From positions 1 through 47,113 of the forward strand of contig CAYUWH010000006.1 of assembly GCA_964448615.1 (NCBI GenBank): a stretch of 47,113 bases of DNA, in the 5' to 3' direction. A program made the position numbers and the translations under genes. A model generated the notes under the pieces. That model ran no database searches, was not told the DNA's origin, and saw only the letters and a program-made list of their open reading frames with translations. Origin of the DNA: CAYUWH01 sp964448615. GTDB lineage: Bacteria; Patescibacteriota; Gracilibacteria; Peribacterales; Peribacteraceae. Below are positions 1 to 7,348 of this stretch, in pieces. How positions within the stretch are numbered: position 1 is the first letter of the stretch; each line of letters opens with the position of its first letter.

Positions 1-1221
1 CCTCACCTCCGGAATCGGCACAATGAACCTCCCGCCTCGCGCGCGATATTCTTGCTGCTGCTCCAAAATTTCCTGCTCAAAGTTCCACGTGAGCAGGAGC
101 ACATAATCCGGTTGGTCCTCCAACAATTTTTCCGGAGCTTCGATTTTCAGATGCGTGCCGGGCGCGAAGAATCCCTGCTTCACCGTACTGCGATCGACGA
201 TGTAGTCGACGTGGTCTTTGGTGATGCCAACATAGTTCATGAGCGTGGAGCCCTTCGCGGAGGCTCCATAGACGGCAATACGCTTCCCCTGAGCCTTCAG
301 ATCTTGCAGTAATTTCATCAGAGATGCTTTGAGTTCAGCCGTACGATCAGCGAAACGTTGATAGGGCTCCATCTTCATCACCCCCCAATCGGCTTCCTGC
401 TCCAACAAATTCTTCACGGAGGCATCCGGTGAGGCCTCCGGGCCCTTCATCAAGAACACGCGCAGTGATCCTCCATGCATCGTGATGCGCTCCACGCGCA
501 CGGTTTCCAATCCGAATTGTGCGCAGAGATGCCTGAAGGACGTCAGGGAGAAATAGCACATGTGTTCGTGATAGATCTGGTCGAATTCCGTTTTATTAAT
601 GGTGTCGATCGCATACGCGAATTCGATGACCGCGATGCCGTTGGGCTTCAGAAGCTGTGAGATGCCTGCTGAAAAATCCCGTTGATCCGCGACGTGCGGC
701 ATCACGTTATGGGCATGAATCACGTCTGCCTGTGTTCCTTCCATTACCAATTGCTTCGCCAAGGTTTCCGTAAAGAAGGCATTCATCGTCCGAATCCCCT
801 TCTCTTCCGCAATCGTGGCAATATTGCTGGCTGGCTCGATCCCGAGCACGGGAATCCCCTTCTGTTTGTAAAATTGGAGCAAATACCCGTCATTGCTGGC
901 AATATCGATCACGAGATGATTGGCTCCCAGACGACGTTCTCGGGCGATTCGAGTTGCAAGCGCTTCGCAATGCTTGAGGAACGTATCGGAGAACGAAGAG
1001 CGATAAAAATAGTGCGCGAAGAGTTTCTCGGCGGGCACGTTTTCGGTCAGTTGCAACAATGCACACTGCGAACACCACACGAGATGCAGCGGAAATCTCT
1101 CGTTAGATTCTTTCAGTTGCTCTTCCTTGAGCAATGCATTCGCGAGCGGCGTCTTCCCCAAATCCAACACGGATTCCAACTGAGAAGAGGCGCACGAACG
1201 GCAGGAAGAAATGGTGGGCAT
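1..1221 (-). CDS. SAM-dependent C-methyltransferase of sugar biosynthesis (3' end cut by window edge)
   Basis: The frame is open from an ATG at 1221 to the left edge, giving 407 visible residues. Only a few C-terminal residues can be missing, because the visible end (GGRFIVPIPEVR) resembles the usual tail of this family. It has an N-terminal zinc-binding segment with Cys pairs (SCRSC and WCSQC), followed by the SAM-binding loop DIASNDGYLL at about residue 100. This layout matches sugar C-methyltransferases of the TylC3/NovU type, which methylate a carbon of a nucleotide-linked keto-deoxysugar. The start lies 2 bp after the stop of the upstream dehydratase, so it is the last visible gene of an operon beginning with rfbF. 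The family is clear; the exact sugar and carbon are not. Confidence 0.85.
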   Translation of the reverse strand, partial: MPTISSCRSCASSQLESVLDLGKTPLANALLKEEQLKESNERFPLHLVWCSQCALLQLTENVPAEKLFAHYFYRSSFSDTFLKHCEALATRIARERRLGANHLVIDIASNDGYLLQFYKQKGIPVLGIEPASNIATIAEEKGIRTMNAFFTETLAKQLVMEGTQADVIHAHNVMPHVADQRDFSAGISQLLKPNGIAVIEFAYAIDTINKTEFDQIYHEHMCYFSLTSFRHLCAQFGLETVRVERITMHGGSLRVFLMKGPEASPDASVKNLLEQEADWGVMKMEPYQRFADRTAELKASLMKLLQDLKAQGKRIAVYGASAKGSTLMNYVGITKDHVDYIVDRSTVKQGFFAPGTHLKIEAPEKLLEDQPDYVLLLTWNFEQEILEQQQEYRARGGRFIVPIPEVR

Positions 1222-1223
1222 GA

Positions 1224-2198
1224 TTACTGGCTGAGAACGTCTCGGTACCAGGCGATTGCTTTCTTCAGTCCTTCTTCCAGCGAACACACCGGTTTCCATC
1301 CCAACATTTCGCGCGCTTTTGCGGCACTCAGATGTTGCTTCAAAATTTCACTGCTCGCTTCATTGCGGATTTCGGGTTCGAGATTGGAATCCATCAGTGA
1401 GAGAATGCGTTTCGTCATCTCCAGTACCGTCATCGGTTCTTCCGTGGAGAAATTGAAGACGTGTCCGTGCAATGCGGGATTGTTGTGCATTTTTTCCGCA
1501 AGCGTCAGGTACGCCTGTGCGCCATCTTCGACGTAGAAATAATCGCGAAGATACGATCCATCCGAGCGAATCACTGGACGTTCACCGCGCAACACGGAGC
1601 GAATGGTTCCTGGGACGATGCGATTCCAGTTGAGATCTCCAGGGCCGTAAAAATTTCCGCAGCGCGAGATCGTCACCGGCAATTTGAATGTCGTCGCGTA
1701 ACTCTGCGCCACTAAATCCGTGCAGGCTTTCGACACATCGTACGGATGCTTCGCGAGCAGCGGCATGTCTTCCGTGTACGGAAGTTGCGGCTGTTCGCCG
1801 TAGGCTTTATCGGAAGACGCCACGACGATTTCTGACACCAATGGCGACCGTCTGCAGGCCTCCAAGAGATTCCACGTTCCGCGGATATTGGATTCAAAGG
1901 TGGAGACGGGATTCCTATTCGCCACACCCACGATCGCTTGCGCCGCGAGGTGCAGCACGGTCTTGATTTCGTATTCTCCCAAAATGCGTTCCAGGGCTAA
2001 CTGATCAGCTAAATCGCCCTGTACACGCTTAATGCGATCCCAGTGCCCCGAGCGGATCAATTCCGATTCCGGTACAAAGTCTCGCTGCAGGATCACCACG
2101 TCCGCGCCTTGTGCCTTGAGCATGGCCACCGTGGAGGAACCCACCAGCCCCGAGGCGCCGGTGACGAACACGGGCCGATCTTGCCAGAAGGAAGACAT
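1224..2198 (-). CDS. NAD-dependent nucleotide-sugar epimerase/dehydratase (CDP-glucose 4,6-dehydratase-like)
   Basis: A 324-residue extended short-chain dehydrogenase. The Rossmann glycine motif TGASGLVG is near residue 13, SSDKAYG is near 128 and the catalytic YDVSK (Tyr-x3-Lys) is near 153. It lies 2 bp after the glucose-1-phosphate cytidylyltransferase gene and 2 bp before the methyltransferase gene. That context favours CDP-glucose 4,6-dehydratase activity, producing CDP-4-keto-6-deoxyglucose, over other members of this broad family. There is no Shine-Dalgarno in the 2-bp gap, so translation probably depends on coupling to rfbF. The superfamily is certain; the substrate is inferred from neighbours. 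Confidence 0.85.
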   Translation of the reverse strand: MSSFWQDRPVFVTGASGLVGSSTVAMLKAQGADVVILQRDFVPESELIRSGHWDRIKRVQGDLADQLALERILGEYEIKTVLHLAAQAIVGVANRNPVSTFESNIRGTWNLLEACRRSPLVSEIVVASSDKAYGEQPQLPYTEDMPLLAKHPYDVSKACTDLVAQSYATTFKLPVTISRCGNFYGPGDLNWNRIVPGTIRSVLRGERPVIRSDGSYLRDYFYVEDGAQAYLTLAEKMHNNPALHGHVFNFSTEEPMTVLEMTKRILSLMDSNLEPEIRNEASSEILKQHLSAAKAREMLGWKPVCSLEEGLKKAIAWYRDVLSQ

Positions 2199-2200
2199 GA

Positions 2201-3055
2201 TCAGCGGGGAAAGTGTGGATGTCCAAGCGATGCGAGCATCGCGTCTTTTGCTTTCTCAAGTTCGGGAGAGAGCATTGGATTCTTCCAATGTGCCCATGGT
2301 GCCTGATTGTGTTCCCAGAGTTCATTGAGCTTGATGGATTCACGGTACGTATCCATCGCGAAGAAAAATCCGTCATGTTGATACGCCATCAGTTGCCCGT
2401 CGCGCGCGAGTTTCTGCAACGGCTCTTGCTCCATCACGCAACTTGGATCTGCGGACAGATATTCAAAGAAATCACGCTTGAACACAAACATCCCCGCGCT
2501 GATCCATCCTTCGGTCTGCGGTTTTTCCGCGAAGATATTCACCTGCTTATCATCGCCGATTTTCAGTACGCCGAAGCGCGATTGCGGCCTGACCGACGTC
2601 ACCGTCCCGATTTTCCCATGCGACTTGTGGAACGCGATCACCTTCCCGATATCCACATCGCTGAGCCCGTCGCCGTACGTCACGCACACGAGGTCATCAT
2701 TGATGTATTGCTCCACCTGCTTCACGCGTGAGCCGGTCATGGAATCCGTTCCTGTATTGGCGAGCGTGACCTGGAATTCCTCTTCTCCGTGCGCGCCGTG
2801 CGTCTGAATGGTGGACGTTCCCAGGCGCATGGTGAAATCATTATTCATCGCCTGATAATTCAAAAAATATTCTTTGATCATGTTTCCTTTATAGCCAAGG
2901 CACAGCACGAAATCGTTGTAGCCGAAGTGGGCATACATTTTCATGATGTGCCAAAGAATCGGCTTATCGCCGACCATCACCATGGGCTTGGGCTTGAATT
3001 CCGTCTCCTCGCGCAAACGCGTTCCCTGGCCGCCGCAGAGGATAATCACTTTCAT
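2201..3055 (-). CDS. rfbF: Glucose-1-phosphate cytidylyltransferase
   Basis: 284 residues. The N-terminus carries the nucleotidyltransferase signature ILCGGQGTRLREET followed by KPKPMV, and the internal text (HIMKMYAHFGYNDFVLCLGY) is typical of RfbF. The enzyme joins CTP and glucose-1-phosphate to make CDP-glucose, the entry step to CDP-deoxysugars used in surface polysaccharide. An in-frame extension of 45 codons exists, but the conserved N-terminus begins exactly at the ATG at 3055. A -10 box TAGAAT (3064-3069, minus) sits 8 nt before that ATG and there is no Shine-Dalgarno, so the mRNA is probably leaderless. It is the first gene of the operon running leftwards. Confidence 0.93.
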   Translation of the reverse strand: MKVIILCGGQGTRLREETEFKPKPMVMVGDKPILWHIMKMYAHFGYNDFVLCLGYKGNMIKEYFLNYQAMNNDFTMRLGTSTIQTHGAHGEEEFQVTLANTGTDSMTGSRVKQVEQYINDDLVCVTYGDGLSDVDIGKVIAFHKSHGKIGTVTSVRPQSRFGVLKIGDDKQVNIFAEKPQTEGWISAGMFVFKRDFFEYLSADPSCVMEQEPLQKLARDGQLMAYQHDGFFFAMDTYRESIKLNELWEHNQAPWAHWKNPMLSPELEKAKDAMLASLGHPHFPR

Positions 3056-3063
3056 GCAGTGGC

Positions 3064-3069
3064 ATTCTA
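3064..3069 (-). promoter_or_regulatory. -10 box of rfbF, leaderless promoter
   Basis: TAGAAT on the minus strand ends 8 nt before the rfbF ATG, placing +1 at or next to the start codon. The -35 region is weak. It shares the 82-bp spacer 3056-3137 with a divergent promoter. Confidence 0.5.
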
Positions 3070-3101
3070 CCACGGTTAAAGGGTGGCAAAAGCTTCTTTT
3101 A

Positions 3102-3130
3102 TTGATAGAAAAGCCATTTCTCTCTACATT
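3102..3130 (+). promoter_or_regulatory. Promoter of the 3138 membrane-protein gene, leaderless
   Basis: TTGATA (3102-3107), a 17-bp spacer, then TACATT (3125-3130). The ATG is at 3138, 7 nt after the -10 box, so the predicted transcript starts at the start codon. No Shine-Dalgarno is present. Confidence 0.6.
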
Positions 3131-3137
3131 GCGGCGT

Positions 3138-4277
3138 ATGTTCCAGAAGCAGTCCTTCATCACGGTCTCTGCGGCGGCGCTTGGGCTCATGGCGCTCGTC
3201 TTGCTTGGAGTCAGTCATTACGGCGGAAATGTGAGCGGATTGCTCCACATGGATGTGCCGTTCGGTGAGACCCATCAAGTTCCGCCCGGCGTCGTGCTCT
3301 ATCAAGACGCCGCATACGACGGCATGCTCTATTACCAAATCATGCGCGATCTTCCCGCGCTCTTTTCCGGAGGAGAACCGTCACTCGATTCGCCGTACCG
3401 CTTCCAGCGAATTCTTCTTCCGCTGGTCACGTATGCCGTTACGTTCGGCCACGAAGCGTGGTTCTCGTTTGCGATGCTCGTCATCAATCTTCTCGTCTCA
3501 CTCGCATCGCTCGCCTTGATGCTGCGCATGACGAAAGGAAAAACACTGCATGCGCTGACGGTCGTGGTGAATCCCGCGATTCTCGTCGGCATTCTCTACA
3601 TGCTCACCGAACCGTTGAGTCTGTTTTTGATTGTCTTGTTCTTTTGGTACTGGGAACGCAATCAGCGTCAATTGAACGTCGCGACCTTGTTGTGCCTCCT
3701 TCTTTCACTCCTTGCACGCGAGACGACCGTCTTCCTCATCGGTCTCCTGTTTGTGTGGGAACTGTGGCACAAGCATTGGAAACAAGCGTTGTTGTTAGTG
3801 GTTCCGATGATCCTCTTCACGTTGTGGCAATGGTTCCTCACGATGCGCTTGGGTGGTGTGCCCTTCCAGGCGAACAGCAATGTGGTGAGCTTCCCCCTTC
3901 ACGGACCCCTCCAGCTCCTTCAATGGCTGACCGAAGGTCTCACCACGTACCGCCTTTCCGGATTTGCCTTGCTGGTGTTCGTCCTCGCCGGGTGCGGAGT
4001 TCTCTCGGCGGAGTGGATGGAAAAACGGCTTAAGATAGGGCTCTTTGCATTTTTGCTGACCGGACTTCTGGTGACGATGCTCAGCATGCACAGTCACATG
4101 TGGGGGGCGATTACCAGTATCGGTCGGGTCGTGACGCCGGTGTATCCCGTGTTTGCCTTGTATGCAGCGGAACGCGATGGCAAATGGCAGCGATTCTTGT
4201 CGATTCTCCTGATGATCATCAGCATTGTGGCGGCGATCGGCATTGCGTCCGTGCCGCATCCGTATGAGATTTCCTGA
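3138..4277 (+). CDS. Polytopic membrane protein, possibly GT-C-type glycosyltransferase-like
   Basis: 379 residues with about nine hydrophobic segments, the first directly after the N-terminus (SAAALGLMALVLLGV). A short exported-side segment holds YDGMLYYQIMRDL and, about 30 residues on, YRFQRILLPLV. An acidic Tyr/Asp loop after the first membrane span is a layout seen in GT-C glycosyltransferases that use lipid-linked sugars, so a role in surface glycan assembly beside the CDP-sugar operon is plausible but only inferred. Longer in-frame starts exist upstream, but the -10 box 7 nt before the ATG at 3138 and the strongly hydrophobic start favour this one. It ends in TGA. The promoter of the SPFH gene lies just downstream. 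Confidence 0.7.
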   Translation: MFQKQSFITVSAAALGLMALVLLGVSHYGGNVSGLLHMDVPFGETHQVPPGVVLYQDAAYDGMLYYQIMRDLPALFSGGEPSLDSPYRFQRILLPLVTYAVTFGHEAWFSFAMLVINLLVSLASLALMLRMTKGKTLHALTVVVNPAILVGILYMLTEPLSLFLIVLFFWYWERNQRQLNVATLLCLLLSLLARETTVFLIGLLFVWELWHKHWKQALLLVVPMILFTLWQWFLTMRLGGVPFQANSNVVSFPLHGPLQLLQWLTEGLTTYRLSGFALLVFVLAGCGVLSAEWMEKRLKIGLFAFLLTGLLVTMLSMHSHMWGAITSIGRVVTPVYPVFALYAAERDGKWQRFLSILLMIISIVAAIGIASVPHPYEIS

Positions 4278-4280
4278 GAA

Positions 4281-4308
4281 TTGACAAGAATAATAAAAGA
4301 TCAATAAT
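4281..4308 (+). promoter_or_regulatory. Promoter of the SPFH gene
   Basis: A perfect TTGACA (4281-4286) is followed after 16 bp by AATAAT (4303-4308). A good Shine-Dalgarno, AAGGAG (4345-4350), lies 6 nt before the ATG at 4357. Confidence 0.55.
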
Positions 4309-4356
4309 TCTTATTAGTTGTTTCACACCATCAGAAGTTTTTCGAAGGAGAAATTG

Positions 4357-5145
4357 ATGTCTTGGGAGCAGTTACTGAATCAGTTCAACGTGGCCCTTGT
4401 GATGATGGTTGTCGGCCTCATCACGACGCTCTTTAAGACTCTCAAGTTCGTCCAAGAGGGCGAACAGGGATGCCGTCTGATCTTCGGTCGTGTGCAGCGT
4501 GACTGGCACGGAAATCCTGTCATCATCCAGCCGGGATTTGTTTTGCTAATCCCCTGGGTCCAGACGCTCAAGCGCCGACATGTGTGACAGCAGACGCAGC
4601 GCTTCGATCGGCAAGAGATTTTTATTCAGGATGATCTGGTTTTTCTCGTCAGTTCGATCGTTCGCTTTCGTGTGACGAACATCTACAAAGCACTCTTCGA
4701 GGTGGATGAGCTCGAAAGCTGCATCACGGATCGATGCATGGCGCTGCTGCGAGATATTTTACAAACCAAGACGCATGAAGGCATCCGGGAAACCGAATCC
4801 ATCTCCAGCGAATTGCTCGCAAAGATGAAGCAGATGGAAGAAGAATGGGGTGTCGAGTTCCTCGATGTTTGTCTGACCTCCTGTGGTCCCAGCGAAAATT
4901 CCGCGCAGATCCTTAGTGCGCAGACGAGTGCCAAGATTCGTGCGGCGGCTGCCAAAAAAGCAGCTGAAACCCTGGGGGTCTGTCCCGCCGACGCGCAAGG
5001 GTTGCTTGCTGCCATCGTCGGAACGCCAGTCATGACGAGTGCCGCTATGCATCGGCCGCCGATCATGAGCCAACGTTCGCGCACCAAGACAGATGATGTC
5101 ATCACTCTCACTCTGGAATCACCTCCATCGTCTCCGGAACAGTAA
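4357..5145 (+). pseudogene. Band-7/SPFH-domain protein interrupted by an in-frame UGA
   Basis: One continuous 263-codon frame runs from the ATG at 4357 to TAA at 5143-5145, broken only by TGA at 4585-4587 (codon 77). Before the stop are a membrane anchor (ALVMMVVGLITTLFK) and the start of a band-7 domain (EGEQGCRLIFGRV, PGFVLLIPWV). After it the domain continues in frame (QRFDRQEIFIQDDLVFLVSS, VRFRVTNIYKALF), then a coiled helical region and a polar tail. SPFH proteins form membrane-bound oligomeric scaffolds. A CGA to TGA change of an arginine codon would explain it. The context UGA-C is known to be leaky, so readthrough is possible. Promoter, Shine-Dalgarno and terminator are all intact, which suggests either a very recent mutation or a tolerated stop. 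UGA is a normal stop elsewhere in the window. Confidence 0.75.
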
Positions 5146-5152
5146 AACTTTC

Positions 5153-5182
5153 GCGGCCACTCTTAGAGTGGTCGCTTTTTTT
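5153..5182 (+). terminator. Intrinsic terminator of the SPFH gene
   Basis: Arms GCGGCCACTC (5153-5162) and GAGTGGTCGC (5166-5175) with a 3-nt loop and one G-U pair, followed by seven T. Confidence 0.85.
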
Positions 5183-5211
5183 ATAAAAAGTATGCAAAAA
5201 GTATGCAATTA

Positions 5212-5239
5212 TTGACAATGTGTCGCTATAAAGTATGGT
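5212..5239 (+). promoter_or_regulatory. Promoter of the 5344 gene
   Basis: TTGACA (5212-5217), 16-bp spacer, TATGGT (5234-5239). The same geometry precedes the paralogous gene at 6107. Confidence 0.7.
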
Positions 5240-5246
5240 AATGAAA

Positions 5247-5310
5247 CTGACTGTATAGTCAGGCGATCTTTGTCAGACAAACCGCTTCGTGGGTGGTTTT
5301 GCAAGGGAAT
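5247..5310 (+). promoter_or_regulatory. Two-hairpin 5' leader element, copy 1
   Basis: The leader begins with the inverted repeat CTGACT-gtat-AGTCAG (5247-5262), 7 bp after the -10 box and so at the predicted +1. The linker GATCTTTGTCAG (5265-5276) follows. A second hairpin has CAAACC (5278-5283) facing GGTTTTG (5295-5301), then GCAAGGGAA. The element recurs at 6019-6082 with changes on both sides of the stems, which supports a conserved RNA fold. The first repeat could equally be a DNA operator at +1. Confidence 0.6.
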
Positions 5311-5343
5311 CAGAGTCACTAGGAGACAATAGAGGAACCAATT

Positions 5344-5931
5344 ATGCCAATCAATGAAGCGATGACTGCCGTCGGTAACCAAGCGCGCGCTGCAGGGTTG
5401 CAGCGAGCCCGAGAAGTGAACGTCGGACGCTTGCAACGTCTTAAACATGCGCTCCAAGAGGCCAATGTCGAGACTCACCAACTCGCGAAGCGTATGCAGG
5501 AAAAGCCACTTACGAATTCGCGTTCCTACTGCAACTCGGAAGTGGTGGAACGTCTGAGCGGAAAGAGGCTGCTCTCAGCGCATTTCATTCGTTCCGTAGC
5601 GCATGCCCTGGGCATCGATTCTGCCTCGATCATCGGTGAAGCGACAGCTTTCGATGAGGTGGGACGTCCTGCACAGGGAAAACGAAAGTCTCGTGCATCC
5701 GGCAGGAAGACAAAAAAGGTGTTTCGGCCGCAGGCGAATGCCGGTGTCGCCATGATTCCTGAGGTCATCCCTGGCGGCTATCAATTGCCGCCTGTGAGCA
5801 TCCGGCTGCCAAGGAATATCGACGTTCCACTCCAGCTTACGATCGTGAAACGTGAAGATGGCCGGCGCGTTATGGTCAGCGGAGCCATTCTCCTGACCGA
5901 TGAACAGGTACTGGAACTGGTCGGTCTCTGA
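5344..5931 (+). CDS. Helix-turn-helix-like protein, short paralogue
   Basis: 195 residues, no recognised family. Residues about 28-100 resemble an XRE-type DNA-binding unit: a helix with VGRLQRLKHAL, then VVERLSGKRLLSAHFIRSVA and ALGIDSASIIGE. A lysine/arginine-rich linker (about 110-128) follows, then a C-terminal beta-rich domain (about 145-195) ending DEQVLELVGL. The helix-turn-helix-like unit and the C-terminal domain are shared with the next gene. The start has a Shine-Dalgarno (GAGGA, 7-nt spacing). It has its own promoter and terminator. Transcription regulation, perhaps of the neighbouring pair 7349/8518, is an inference. No target or ligand can be read from the sequence. Confidence 0.75.
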   Translation: MPINEAMTAVGNQARAAGLQRAREVNVGRLQRLKHALQEANVETHQLAKRMQEKPLTNSRSYCNSEVVERLSGKRLLSAHFIRSVAHALGIDSASIIGEATAFDEVGRPAQGKRKSRASGRKTKKVFRPQANAGVAMIPEVIPGGYQLPPVSIRLPRNIDVPLQLTIVKREDGRRVMVSGAILLTDEQVLELVGL

Positions 5932-5951
5932 AAAGATTGTTGTTGGTCTTG

Positions 5952-5985
5952 CCTCCTCTCCATTGTGAGAGGGGGCTCTTATTTG
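5952..5985 (+). terminator. Intrinsic terminator of the 5344 gene
   Basis: GCCTCCTCTC (5952-5961), 6-nt loop, GAGAGGGGGC (5968-5977), then TCTTATTT. The T-rich tail overlaps the -35 box of the next promoter. Confidence 0.7.
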
Positions 5986-6011
5986 ACAAATAAACAGGAA
6001 TAAGTATTTTA
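5984..6011 (+). promoter_or_regulatory. Promoter of the 6107 gene
   Basis: TTGACA (5984-5989), 16-bp spacer, TATTTT (6006-6011). It matches the layout of the 5212 promoter. Confidence 0.65.
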
Positions 6012-6018
6012 AGTGAAC

Positions 6019-6082
6019 TGACGCCGAGCGTCAGATGATCTTTGTCAGTCGCAAACGCCTTGTTGGTGCTTTGCAGGGAACA
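6019..6082 (+). promoter_or_regulatory. Two-hairpin 5' leader element, copy 2
   Basis: Starts 7 bp after the -10 box with CTGACGC-cga-GCGTCAG (6019-6035). The linker GATCTTTGTCAG (6038-6049) is identical to copy 1. A second hairpin has GCAAACGCC (6052-6060) facing GGTGCTTTGC (6065-6074), then AGGGAA. Stems are kept while their bases differ from copy 1 (T-A pair versus G-C pair in hairpin 1, CAAA/TTTTG versus GCAAA/TTTGC in hairpin 2). Confidence 0.6.
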
Positions 6083-6106
6083 CAACACAGGAGAAGGAGA
6101 ATGGGC

Positions 6107-7141
6107 ATGAATCCGAGATCGGCCGCCCCCGCTGCCAGTTCTGTTGAGTTGCAGAAACGCCTCAAGGAAGCCATGGAAAGGAAGGGGATCAAGAATCACC
6201 AGCAGCTTGCGAGTAAGGTCTTCGATGCCGAACGGGAGAAGCCGAAGTACGAAGAGCTCGAGCATGAGATCTTCGTCGCTCTGCGTGCCTCCCGGTCAAT
6301 TCCGCTGACTCCAGAATTCGCGACGCTCGTCGCACCGCATCTGGGGGTCAGCGTTGCGTACCTGACGCGCGAGGACGTGGAAAAGCTGCAGCAGGATGCT
6401 CCGCCGACTATCGCCGCACAGGTGGCGGCACCACTCGCCCCAGTCGTGAATCCAACGGTGGCGGAGGTCTCCCCCGTAGTGGCCGAACCCGCCACTGAAC
6501 CCGTAGAGGAGGCAGCGCCTACTAAGGGGGGCCATCGTGCGCAGCCAGCTCAGGCCGGCTTTCAGCGCAGGCTGGCCAGGGCGCGTGAGCTGAACGTCGG
6601 ACGGATGGAGCGCCTCCGCGCGCTGATGAAAGAGCGCGGAATCTCAGATGAAGAAGGTCTGACTCTCCGTCTCAAAACGCTCATTTCCCGAGCTCGTGAG
6701 TACCAGAATGCGCAAGTGCAGGAGCGCCTGAACGGCGAGGTCTTGCTCTCGGAAACCTTCCTTCGGGATGTGGCTGACGTGCTGGAGGCGGATGCCGAGG
6801 CGCTGATCGGCGAGCCGTCCATGATCGACACCATGGGGCACAAGAAGCCCGATGAAAGTCCGGCAAACGAGCGGAAGGCGGTGCCCAAGGAAGAAGCTCC
6901 TGCCGGCAAAACGCGTCGTCGGCGGAATGCCGAATCTCCAGCGCTGCCAACGCTCCCGACCGTGCCGGCCACCCTCATGGCTCCGGGTCAGCTCCCGACG
7001 TACAACGTCGAGCTGCCGGGGGGAATCGTGGTGACGCTCACGCTCAGCTTCATGAAGCGCGAGGGTGGTGCGCGTATCCTGCTTGTGAACGGTGAGCAGC
7101 AGATCACAGCAGATCAGGTTCTCGAGCTGCACGGAATGTAA
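6107..7141 (+). CDS. Tandem helix-turn-helix-like protein, long paralogue
   Basis: 344 residues. The N-terminal unit (about 13-95; ELQKRLKEAMERKGI, then LTPEFATLVAPHLGVSVAYL) resembles an XRE helix-turn-helix. A Pro/Ala/Val-rich linker (98-145) follows, then a second unit (about 155-240; VGRMERLRALMKERGI, LSETFLRDVADVLEADAEALIGE) homologous to that of the 5344 protein. A basic stretch (257-275) precedes a C-terminal domain (about 295-344) ending ADQVLELHGM, also shared. It is therefore the 5344 architecture with an extra N-terminal unit. The ATG at 6107 is preferred over that at 6101 because AAGGAG (6094-6099) lies 7 nt upstream of it. It has its own promoter and terminator. Function unknown; regulator by inference. 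Confidence 0.75.
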   Translation: MNPRSAAPAASSVELQKRLKEAMERKGIKNHQQLASKVFDAEREKPKYEELEHEIFVALRASRSIPLTPEFATLVAPHLGVSVAYLTREDVEKLQQDAPPTIAAQVAAPLAPVVNPTVAEVSPVVAEPATEPVEEAAPTKGGHRAQPAQAGFQRRLARARELNVGRMERLRALMKERGISDEEGLTLRLKTLISRAREYQNAQVQERLNGEVLLSETFLRDVADVLEADAEALIGEPSMIDTMGHKKPDESPANERKAVPKEEAPAGKTRRRRNAESPALPTLPTVPATLMAPGQLPTYNVELPGGIVVTLTLSFMKREGGARILLVNGEQQITADQVLELHGM

Positions 7142-7160
7142 GCTCCTGGCAACAAATATA

Positions 7161-7195
7161 GCCACGTCGTTCTCGAACGACGTGGCGCTTTACTG
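7161..7195 (+). terminator. Intrinsic terminator of the 6107 gene
   Basis: Perfect 11-bp arms GCCACGTCGTT (7161-7171) and AACGACGTGGC (7176-7186) with loop CTCG. The T run is short (CTTTACT), so efficiency may be moderate. Confidence 0.75.
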
Positions 7196-7226
7196 TTCCT
7201 GAGAGGTCACTTTACGCTGAAATAGC

Positions 7227-7282
7227 TTGAATTTTGACTAAAGTCTTATACAGTGTTCTAACCAGCGGCAATTTGTCGTTGG
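7227..7282 (+). promoter_or_regulatory. Promoter and +1 inverted repeat of the 7349/8518 operon
   Basis: TTGAAT (7227-7232), 16-bp spacer, TACAGT (7249-7254). Seven base pairs later an imperfect palindrome begins: CCAGCGGCAA (7262-7271) facing TTGTCGTTGG (7273-7282), fully paired if G-U is allowed. It sits at the predicted +1 like the repeats at 5247 and 6019, though its sequence differs from theirs. It may be an operator or a 5'-terminal RNA hairpin. Confidence 0.55.
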
Positions 7283-7348
7283 GCCGTACTTTCACAACGT
7301 CGGTTTCGAAGCATTTTTTATTATAGAAGAACAAAGGAGAAGGCAATC

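Noticed and set aside
682..1536. 284-codon plus-strand frame
   Set aside because: It overlaps the methyltransferase and dehydratase genes on the minus strand, both well supported, and shows no protein-like patterns.
2943..3137. Longer N-terminus for the 3138 membrane protein
   Set aside because: The extension overlaps rfbF and the divergent promoters and does not resemble protein; the -10 box 7 nt before 3138 sets the start.
4357..5145. UGA used as a sense codon across the genome (Gracilibacteria/SR1 code)
   Set aside because: Several intact genes here end at TGA (for example 3138, 5344, 7349 and rpoB), and only one in-frame TGA was found.
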